Assembly (NCBI GenBank): GCA_900313265.1
Contig: OMRN01000284.1
Span: 1 to 5,359 of the forward strand
Source of the DNA: an uncultured Lachnospiraceae bacterium
GTDB lineage: Bacteria; Bacillota; Clostridia; Lachnospirales; Lachnospiraceae
Length of the DNA: 5,359 bases
Direction of reading: 5' to 3'
The notes under the pieces: generated by a model
What the model saw: the letters and a program-made list of their open reading frames with translations, nothing else
Databases searched by the model: none
Told to the model about the DNA's origin: nothing
Part shown: one piece after another, positions 1-4,196 of the stretch
Layout: every line of letters begins with the position of its first letter
Numbering within the stretch: the first letter of the stretch is position 1
Translations under genes and position numbers: made by a program

Positions 1-367
1 GAAACTGCGAATACAATTGTTGTATCTTTTTTATTTTATTATCCGATTTTTTCAGGAAATTTCCGAGATTATTGATCTCGGCCTTCATTAGTTTTATCAC
101 TTTCTCATAATAGGATTTCCGGAGGAAAGTTCTAATAGTCTGTGCATCGGCTTTACGTATATATTTGCCGTCTTTATCGGATTTATCCTCACGAAGATAG
201 AATTGAACCCTTTTCCCCGAATTTACAATATGAATAACCCCGGAGGGAGCTTTTTGAATCTCGCTTTCTATCTTGTCTGCACATTCCTTTAGTTCCTGAT
301 AACGCCTACCGGCCTCTTCGTATAAAAAGGTGGGATTGAGCTTGTTTGATTCCATGTTCTGTTTCAT
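1..367 (-). CDS. Unnamed accessory protein, N-terminal 122 residues (3' end outside window)
   Basis: This open frame starts at an ATG at 367 and runs off the left edge. It is preceded by an AAAGGAAA ribosome binding site (373-380) about 5 bases upstream of the ATG, weaker than those of the other genes. A second in-frame ATG lies at codon 5. The visible part is charged and lysine-rich: a predicted helix (about residues 14-40, EEAGRRYQELKECADKIE), then a short beta-like patch (VIHIVNSGKRVQFYLRED, about 47-64), then a DGKYIRK turn and a long basic helix (about 76-118, with FLRKSYYEKVIKLMKAE). From memory, Clostridia carry hypothetical proteins of about 300 residues with the same order (APxGxIHI, VQYYLR, GxYI, KSYxEK) that end in a restriction-endonuclease-like domain. 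That domain would lie outside this window, so a nuclease role is only a suggestion. The gene is visibly more AT-rich than carB and mgtE, which fits an accessory gene. It lies downstream of the guaA terminator and the hairpin repeats, so it probably has its own promoter. Confidence 0.75.
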   Translation of the reverse strand, partial: MKQNMESNKLNPTFLYEEAGRRYQELKECADKIESEIQKAPSGVIHIVNSGKRVQFYLREDKSDKDGKYIRKADAQTIRTFLRKSYYEKVIKLMKAEINNLGNFLKKSDNKIKKIQQLYSQF

Positions 368-380
368 TTGAATTTCCTTT

Positions 381-438
381 CTCTTTATTGTGTTTTCTTT
401 TAGCTTTCTGTTCTTTTTTTGATATGTGCGGGGATTTT
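381..438. other. AT-rich stretch between hairpin repeats and left-edge gene; no clear promoter
   Basis: This short stretch must hold the proximal 5' untranslated region of the left-edge gene. On the minus strand it is A-rich and contains a weak -10-like ACAATA sequence (387-392), but no convincing -35 partner lies at the right distance. The promoter may instead lie within or above the repeat array. No hairpin with a U-run separates the repeats from the gene. Confidence 0.3.
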
Positions 439-599
439 GATGCTTTTTCGCAGATGGGCAATTGCAAAAAGCATCTATTTTGAGAAACTTGAGGGTTTTT
501 GATGCTTTTTCACAGTTGGACATTAGCAAAAAGCATCTATTTTGAGAAACTTGAGGGTTTTTGATGCTTTTTCGCAGTTGGACATTAGCAAAAAGCATC
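439..599. repeat. Three tandem 62-bp repeats, each carrying a 37-bp hairpin
   Basis: Three copies of a 37-bp inverted repeat lie at 439-475, 501-537 and 563-599, at an exact period of 62 bp. Each has perfect 10-bp arms, GATGCTTTTT and AAAAAGCATC, around a 17-base loop. The two complete intervening 25-bp segments are identical (TATTTTGAGA...GGGTTTTT), and a degenerate version follows the third copy (about 600-615). Copies 2 and 3 of the 37-mer differ at one base. Copy 1 differs from copy 2 at five bases, all in the loop, while the arms are invariant. The array lies between the guaA terminator and the start of the left-edge gene, so it is upstream of that gene. Neither strand shows a U-run directly after the stems, so these are not typical terminators. 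The function is unknown. Confidence 0.93.
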
Positions 600-607
600 T
601 AATTTAG

Positions 608-650
608 AAAATAAGAGAAAATCGATGCCCCACCCAAAGGCGGGGCATCG
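608..650 (-). terminator. Intrinsic terminator of guaA
   Basis: On the minus strand a perfect 9-bp GC-rich stem (CGATGCCCC at 650-642 and GGGGCATCG at 631-623) encloses a 10-base loop. A T-rich tail follows (ATTTTCTCTTATTTTC). It begins 21 bases after the guaA stop codon. The stem is stable, and this is the clearest transcript end in the window for the mgtE-guaA unit. Confidence 0.9.
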
Positions 651-671
651 CAAGAAATATCAAAAAATCAA

Positions 672-1655
672 TTATTCGTATTCCACGGTTGCCGGGGGCT
701 TCGGTGTGTAATCAAACAGCACTCTGTTAATGCCCGGAACTTCCGTAGTAATTCGTTTAACCAGATGATCAATGAGCTGCGGTTCCAAATGTTCTACCGT
801 AACCTCCATAACGTCCGTGGTGTTGATGGCACGGATAATGCAGGGCCATGCAAAAGTACGCTTGCCGTCTGTGATACCGGTGGATCTGAAATCAGGCACA
901 ACGGTGAAATACTGCCATACTTTGCCGGCAAGTCCGTTCTTTGCAAACTCTTCGCGAAGGATTGCATCGGACTCGCGAACCGCTTCAAGACGGTCTCTGG
1001 TAATTGCACCCGGGCAGCGAACGCCGAGTCCGGGGCCAGGGAACGGCTGACGATAAACCATACCTTCGGGAAGGCCTAACTGAACGCCTACCACACGGAC
1101 TTCATCCTTGAAAAGGATACGTACCGGCTCAACCAGTTCAAATTTTAAATCTTCCGGCAAACCGCCTGCGTTGTGATGTGCCTTAATTCCTGCTTCACTC
1201 TCTAAAATATCCGGCCAGATGGTTCCCTGTGCAAGGAATTCCACACCGTCTAATTTTCTTGCCTCTTCTGCAAATACTTCGATGAATTCGCCGCCGATGA
1301 TTTTTCTCTTTTCTTCGGGATCGGTTACACCTGCGAGTTTGTCAAGGAAACGGTCGGTCGCATCCACATAGATTAAGTTTGCTTTCATCTGATTGCGGAA
1401 TACTTCGATTACCTGCTCCGGCTCTCCCTTGCGAAGAAGTCCGTGATTAACATGTACACAGGTCAGCTGATCGCCGATTGCCTTAATTAAAAGTGCGGCA
1501 ACAACGGAGGAATCCACTCCGCCGGAGAGTGCCAAAAGCACCTTCTTATCGCCTACCTGTTCTTTAATGAGTTTAATCTGCTCAGCGATAAACGCTTCCG
1601 CAAGTTCGGGGGTTGTAATCCGGGCCATATCGTCCGGGCGTCTGATTTCTTCCAT
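672..1655 (-). CDS. guaA: GMP synthase, ATP-pyrophosphatase (synthetase) subunit without amidotransferase domain
   Basis: It catalyses amination of XMP to GMP with ATP, through an adenylyl-XMP intermediate, in purine synthesis in the cytoplasm. The 327 residues contain the PP-loop SGGVDSS (44-50), the HVNHGLLRKGE segment (68-78), DPEEKRKIIG (112-121), an AQGTIWPDILES strand (142-153), HHNAGGLPED (160-169), the PFPGPGLGVR motif (204-213), the ESDAILREE helix, and the C-terminal KPPATVEYE (319-327) of the GMPS dimerisation/XMP-binding domain. Bacterial GuaA is normally about 510-525 residues, with an N-terminal class I glutamine amidotransferase domain. Here that domain is absent. The start is firm: an AAGGAGG site (1662-1668) lies 6 bases before the ATG, and the preceding gene ends only 86 bp upstream. 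The short ESEAGIKAHHN segment, lacking the insertion usual in bacterial enzymes, resembles the two-subunit archaeal form. It must use free ammonia or an amidotransferase subunit encoded elsewhere. It probably shares a transcript with mgtE, since no terminator separates them. Confidence 0.93.
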   Translation of the reverse strand: MEEIRRPDDMARITTPELAEAFIAEQIKLIKEQVGDKKVLLALSGGVDSSVVAALLIKAIGDQLTCVHVNHGLLRKGEPEQVIEVFRNQMKANLIYVDATDRFLDKLAGVTDPEEKRKIIGGEFIEVFAEEARKLDGVEFLAQGTIWPDILESEAGIKAHHNAGGLPEDLKFELVEPVRILFKDEVRVVGVQLGLPEGMVYRQPFPGPGLGVRCPGAITRDRLEAVRESDAILREEFAKNGLAGKVWQYFTVVPDFRSTGITDGKRTFAWPCIIRAINTTDVMEVTVEHLEPQLIDHLVKRITTEVPGINRVLFDYTPKPPATVEYE

Positions 1656-1661
1656 TCTTTG

Positions 1662-1668
1662 CCTCCTT
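1662..1668 (-). promoter_or_regulatory. guaA ribosome binding site
   Basis: The sequence AAGGAGG lies 6 bases before the ATG at 1655. It fixes the start and shows that the gene is translated as a single-domain protein rather than being the tail of a broken full-length guaA. Confidence 0.9.
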
Positions 1669-1681
1669 GGTTTGTTTTATA

Positions 1682-1733
1682 GTTTTTTTCTGTTTGTTTT
1701 TTCTGTTTGCTTTGTCCGTTTGTTTTGTCCGTT
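1682..1733 (-). repeat. Four 13-bp tandem repeats in the guaA leader
   Basis: Read on the minus strand, four consecutive 13-base units occur: AACGGACAAAACA, AACGGACAAAGCA, AACAGAAAAAACA and AACAGAAAAAAAC. The first two differ at one base, and so do the last two except for a shift at the end. The whole tract is purine/AC-rich and almost free of G and T, so the RNA would be unstructured. It fills most of the 86 bp between the mgtE stop and the guaA ribosome binding site. It may be a slippage-derived spacer or a translation-enhancing leader; nothing shows which. Confidence 0.8.
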
Positions 1734-1741
1734 CATCATGT

Positions 1742-3142
1742 TTACATCGGGACCAGTTTAAATACATTCAAAAGTAAAATCCATGCAAGTCCGTAGTAGG
1801 TTACGACCGCCACAAGATCGTTTACCGTAGTGATCAGCGGTCCGCTGGCAACCGCGGGATCCACTTTGATTTTGTGGAAAAACATCGGAATCAGGGTTCC
1901 GACAAGGCTTGAAACCATCATGGCCACCATCAGTGCAAGGCCTACGCAGCCGGAGATTAAGAATGCACTGTCCGGCGAAACTTTCTTGAAAAGCCAGATG
2001 TAAAGTCCGACAAATAAAAATGTTATGGACCCTAAGAATAAGCCGTTACAAAGCCCGACCCGGACTTCCTTAAAGACAAATCCGACTTTCTGCAAAGTCG
2101 TTAGTTCCTCGTCCATCAAAACCCGAATGGTTACCGCAAGGGACTGGGTTCCGACATTCCCCGCCATGTCCAGAATCAGTGACTGGAAACAGATGACAAT
2201 GGGCAACACGGCAACAACCGATTCAAAAACCCCAACCACCGTGGATACGATAATTCCAAGAGCCAGCAGTGCAATCAGCCAGGGAAGACGTTTCTTCATA
2301 CTCTGGAACGTAGTTTCTTTTAAATCTTCCTCTGCGGTTAAACCGGCCAGTTTTGCATAATCATCGCCCATCTCGTCATCGACTACTTCGACAATGTCCT
2401 GGGCGGTAATGACACCGAGGATAAATCCTTCTTCGGATATAACCGGAATCGAATCCTCGGCATAATCCTTGATTCGTTCCAAACAGTCACTGATTTTCTC
2501 ATGATCTCTGACCGTCGGGAAGGACGTACTGATTAAATCCTCCAGTTTTGTTCCGTCTCTGGCAATAATTAAGTCTTTTAAATCCATTGCACCGTAATAA
2601 CGGTTTCCGTCATCCACGGCATACAGAATGGAAATATTATCGTTTTCGCCGGCCTGGCGGACCAGTTCACGCATGGCCTGACGAACCGTCAGTGTATAAT
2701 GAATCTGGATGAAATTGGTGGTCATGATACTACCGATTTCATCATCCTCGTACGATAAGATTAACTGGACATCACGGCTGGTTTCTTCATCCATTAAGTC
2801 CACAATCTGTTTCTGTACGTCGTCGTCTAATTCTTCGAGAACGTCAACCGCATCATCCGAGTCCATGGCCGAAAGGATTTTTGCGGCACTCTCCAGATTC
2901 AGTTCGGCAAAATATTTATCCGGATCTTCCAGATAGGCAAAAATCTCGGAAATAAACTCCGCGCCTAAAACCGGATAAATACTTCGGCGTTCTTCGCTTG
3001 TCAGCTGTTCTAAAGCATCCGCGATATCCTTTTCATGGTAATCTTTTAAACGGTCTAAAAGCTCTTCTTTCGGAAGATTGCTTCTTAACAGTTCCAAAAG
3101 CTCTTCTTCCATATTGGGTTCTTTTAAAACTTCTTTTTCCAT
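1742..3142 (-). CDS. mgtE: Magnesium transporter MgtE
   Basis: This is a Mg2+-selective channel/transporter of the inner membrane, gated by cytoplasmic Mg2+. The 466 residues match the family's usual 450-470. An acidic, helical MgtE N domain (about 20-125) comes first. Then comes a CBS pair (about 138-258, from SIMTTNFIQI through VITAQDIVEVVDDEM), an amphipathic connecting helix ending in MKKRLPW, and five predicted membrane helices (about 286-308, 311-330, 367-385, 396-419, 436-460). The pore region carries AGNVGTQS (327-334), and the family signature DPAVASGPLITTVND includes Asp428, the equivalent of the pore Mg2+-binding aspartate known in Thermus MgtE. I chose the ATG at 3142 because AAGGAGG (3148-3154) lies 5 bases before it. 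An in-frame ATG 12 codons upstream overlaps the leader terminator and has no such site. The leader suggests regulation by transcription attenuation. No terminator follows, so read-through into guaA is likely. Confidence 0.96.
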   Translation of the reverse strand: MEKEVLKEPNMEEELLELLRSNLPKEELLDRLKDYHEKDIADALEQLTSEERRSIYPVLGAEFISEIFAYLEDPDKYFAELNLESAAKILSAMDSDDAVDVLEELDDDVQKQIVDLMDEETSRDVQLILSYEDDEIGSIMTTNFIQIHYTLTVRQAMRELVRQAGENDNISILYAVDDGNRYYGAMDLKDLIIARDGTKLEDLISTSFPTVRDHEKISDCLERIKDYAEDSIPVISEEGFILGVITAQDIVEVVDDEMGDDYAKLAGLTAEEDLKETTFQSMKKRLPWLIALLALGIIVSTVVGVFESVVAVLPIVICFQSLILDMAGNVGTQSLAVTIRVLMDEELTTLQKVGFVFKEVRVGLCNGLFLGSITFLFVGLYIWLFKKVSPDSAFLISGCVGLALMVAMMVSSLVGTLIPMFFHKIKVDPAVASGPLITTVNDLVAVVTYYGLAWILLLNVFKLVPM

Positions 3143-3147
3143 TCCAT

Positions 3148-3154
3148 CCTCCTT
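3148..3154 (-). promoter_or_regulatory. mgtE ribosome binding site
   Basis: The sequence AAGGAGG lies 5 bases before the ATG at 3142. It decides this start against the in-frame ATG at 3178, which lies inside the terminator hairpin. The site begins only a few bases after the terminator U-tract, so termination removes the whole gene. Confidence 0.88.
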
Positions 3155-3160
3155 CCGTGC

Positions 3161-3211
3161 AAATAAAAAACACCACATCGACTAAAGTTAAAAAACAATT
3201 CGCTGCGGTGT
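3161..3211 (-). terminator. Leader intrinsic terminator (attenuator) of mgtE
   Basis: On the minus strand, ACACCGCAGCG (3211-3201) pairs with CGATGTGGTGT (3180-3170) in an 11-position stem with one G-U pair and one G-A mismatch. The last T of the stem starts a T-run, TTTTTT ATTT. It ends just upstream of the mgtE ribosome binding site. A full intrinsic terminator between promoter and gene is the hallmark of an attenuated leader. The 7 bases CACCGCA of its 5' arm (3210-3204) can instead pair with TGCGGTG at 3323-3317 inside the upstream small ORF. That gives an antiterminator that excludes the terminator. Confidence 0.82.
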
Positions 3212-3323
3212 CTGACCGGAAAAAGAACAGAGACTAAAGTGACATACGAAAACAACGACTGATGTCACTATCCGGCCGGTTTATCATGCCGGTCCCTGCA
3301 ACTTTATTACAATCCGCACCGCA
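3204..3323 (-). promoter_or_regulatory. mgtE leader RNA with mutually exclusive antiterminator/terminator pairing
   Basis: The leader RNA has several pairings that nest together. TGCGGTG (3323-3317) pairs with CACCGCA (3210-3204) and would break the terminator. Inside that, GCAGGGAC (3299-3292) pairs with GTCTCTGT (3234-3227), with two G-U pairs. Within it lie a CCGGC/GCCGG hairpin and the AGTGACAT/ATGTCACT hairpin (3269-3238). Just above, CGGTGA/TTACCG forms a small stem. Many complementary segments in so short a leader argue for a folded regulatory RNA. I could not match the landmarks of the M-box (ykoK) Mg2+ riboswitch, such as the GTTAGGTGAGGCTCC block near the 5' end. The pairings were found by eye and their energies were not computed. 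Confidence 0.55.
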
Positions 3324-3359
3324 ATTCCGCCTTCGGTAATGACTGTCACCGTTGTCCAT
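3234..3359 (-). CDS. Putative 41-residue leader peptide upstream of mgtE
   Basis: An ATG at 3359 sits 7 bases after a near-perfect Shine-Dalgarno, GGAGGTGA (3364-3371), the strongest in the window, and opens a 41-codon frame ending in TAG at 3234. The peptide starts MDNGDSHYRRR, has cysteines at 13, 17 and 36, three consecutive arginines at 9-11 (codons CGA, AGG, CGG) and no membrane helix or signal peptide. Codons 13-15 contain the TGCGGTG segment complementary to the terminator arm downstream. The stop codon is 22 bases before the terminator stem. The last codons lie in a hairpin with perfect 8-bp arms (3269-3262 and 3245-3238). I do not recognise a family with certainty. It may be a regulatory uORF whose translation matters more than its product, a real small protein, or a chance frame in a structured RNA. 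The Shine-Dalgarno favours translation. Confidence 0.5.
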   Translation of the reverse strand: MDNGDSHYRRRNCGADCNKVAGTGMINRPDSDISRCFRMSL

Positions 3360-3398
3360 ATGTTCACCTCCCCCCGGTTCGATATTTGATTTCTTTTT

Positions 3399-3404
3399 AT
3401 TCTA
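3399..3404 (-). promoter_or_regulatory. Possible -10 element for the mgtE leader transcript
   Basis: TAGAAT matches the TATAAT consensus at five of six positions. It would start a transcript near 3392, about 20 bases before the Shine-Dalgarno of the small leader ORF. The matching -35 is poor (TTTAAG at about 3426-3421), so the call is weak. Confidence 0.3.
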
Positions 3405-3405
3405 T

Positions 3406-3437
3406 CCGGCGGCGGGATCACTTAAATCCCGCACCGG
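3406..3437. other. Stable inverted repeat downstream of the 218-residue gene
   Basis: Arms GCGGGAT (3412-3418) and ATCCCGC (3426-3432) around a 7-base loop are extended by CCGG at each outer end, past a small internal loop. It lies 16 bases after the stop codon of the upstream minus-strand gene. On the minus strand it is followed by an A-rich, not U-rich, stretch, so it is not a standard intrinsic terminator. It may still mark the 3' end of that transcript or protect it from exonucleases. The T-rich side is on the plus strand, where no gene ends. Confidence 0.6.
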
Positions 3438-3453
3438 CTTTCTTACGATTTTC

Positions 3454-4110
3454 TTACATAATTCCCGAAATAATCGTCATGTCGACTTTATCTTTCCTAA
3501 CGCCCACAATCACGTCCTTGGCAATATTTGCCACAACGGATTTCTCCAGTTCGTCCCATGCTTCCGATGCCGGGTCGCTCTTTTCCTTCATCTCCGCTAA
3601 GGACTGTTTGTAATCATGCAGACTCCACATTACCTGCTCGTCTACCACGCTGCTTACTTCCACCGGCATATCGTCGGAAAGGCCGACGCCCATGTTTCCG
3701 TAATTGATACTTCCGCCGACATACTCCTGCTGAAGATTGATTACTTCGCAATAGTTTAAGATGCCGTTTTCAAAAATATCACCGATTTTTCCCATGAAGC
3801 CCTTCGCCCATGCATTCTTGCCGGAAGTGGATACGCTTAAGAGATCGTTTTTCTTATTGATATCCATCTCCGTCTTTGCCATAAGACGAATCATATAACC
3901 CTTTTCGGGATCTTTTTCAAGCCAGAAAAGTGCATGAATATCATGTGTCATCGCACGCACCATGCTGACCGTTTCTTCGGCAAGCAGTCTTAAATGAATC
4001 GCATTCTTTCCGGTAAGACCGTTTTGTTCAATAAAATTATCGGTCTCCGCAAGTGCCTTCATCATGGACTCTTCCGCATTATTATCAATAATAATTTCCG
4101 CTGATCTCAT
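3454..4110 (-). CDS. Conserved-looking protein with possible GHKL/anti-sigma-like ATPase fold
   Basis: This 218-residue soluble protein has no signal peptide or membrane helix. The start at 4110 is chosen because AAGGAGG (4117-4123) lies 6 bases before it; an in-frame ATG 17 codons upstream lacks such a site. The N-terminal part (MRSAEIIIDN, then a helix, then NAIHLRLLAEETVSMVRAM at 37-54) recalls the first strand and N-box helix of RsbW/SpoIIAB-type kinases and other GHKL ATPases. The asparagine expected after the Glu pair (45-46) is not there. A STSGKNAWAKGFMGKIGDIF segment (94-113) and an acidic C-terminal helix with AWDELEKSVVANIAKDV (184-200) follow. From memory, similar proteins occur in Lachnospiraceae, annotated as ATP-binding or hypothetical. 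Without visible G-boxes I would not claim ATP binding. It follows carB after 86 bp with no U-tract terminator between, so the two may be cotranscribed. The role is unknown. Confidence 0.85.
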   Translation of the reverse strand: MRSAEIIIDNNAEESMMKALAETDNFIEQNGLTGKNAIHLRLLAEETVSMVRAMTHDIHALFWLEKDPEKGYMIRLMAKTEMDINKKNDLLSVSTSGKNAWAKGFMGKIGDIFENGILNYCEVINLQQEYVGGSINYGNMGVGLSDDMPVEVSSVVDEQVMWSLHDYKQSLAEMKEKSDPASEAWDELEKSVVANIAKDVIVGVRKDKVDMTIISGIM

Positions 4111-4116
4111 GTTTTC

Positions 4117-4123
4117 CCTCCTT
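4117..4123 (-). promoter_or_regulatory. Ribosome binding site of the 218-residue gene
   Basis: AAGGAGG lies 6 bases before the ATG at 4110 and overrides the longer in-frame start at 4161. Confidence 0.88.
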
Positions 4124-4140
4124 AAAATCCTTCTGCCGCC

Positions 4141-4163
4141 GTTTGTGCCCTGCCGGCTCAAAC
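4141..4163. other. Short intercistronic hairpin after carB
   Basis: Arms GTTTG and CAAAC are followed inward by one mismatch and a GCC/GGC helix around a 5-base loop. It lies between the carB stop and the next ribosome binding site. On the minus strand it is followed by GGCGGCAGAAGG rather than a U-run, so it is unlikely to stop transcription. It might be an RNA-processing or stability element. Confidence 0.4.
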
Positions 4164-4196
4164 AGCCCTGAAATTCCTCTTTTTACGCCCCAAAAC

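Noticed and set aside
439..599. CRISPR array (37-bp repeats with 25-bp spacers)
   Set aside because: The connecting segments are identical rather than unique, the 37-mer is a long palindrome, and no cas gene is present.
1..599. Type III toxin-antitoxin locus (repeat RNA plus toxin gene)
   Set aside because: The ORF shows no ToxN/CptN/TenpN-like features that I recognise, and no terminator separates the repeats from the gene. I keep only the similarity of layout as a point to check.
1676..1681. TATAAA as a -10 promoter element for guaA
   Set aside because: A transcript would start within or next to the ribosome binding site at 1662-1668, and there is no -35 partner.
1656..1741. Frameshifted or degraded amidotransferase domain upstream of guaA
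   Set aside because: Only 86 bp separate guaA from the mgtE stop, filled by repeats, so there is no remnant of a roughly 190-residue domain.
1582..1767. Small lysine-rich ORF on the minus strand across the 13-bp repeats
   Set aside because: It overlaps the ends of mgtE and guaA, and its composition simply reflects the A/C-rich repeat tract. There is no ribosome binding site.
3143..3178. Longer MgtE start with 12 extra residues (MWCFLFARKEDG)
   Set aside because: The extra codons lie in the terminator stem and its U-tract and lack a ribosome binding site. The ATG at 3142 has an ideal one.
3161..3400. M-box (ykoK) Mg2+ riboswitch before mgtE
   Set aside because: Apart from an AGGTGA that is better explained as a Shine-Dalgarno, the conserved M-box blocks were not found by eye. 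A covariance-model scan would settle it.
3352..3613. Two overlapping plus-strand ORFs
   Set aside because: They lie opposite the 3' end of the 218-residue gene and the mgtE leader, have no ribosome binding site and do not look like a known family.
4111..4161. Longer start for the 218-residue protein
   Set aside because: The added 17 codons include the ribosome binding site of the shorter start, and no such site precedes the ATG at 4161.
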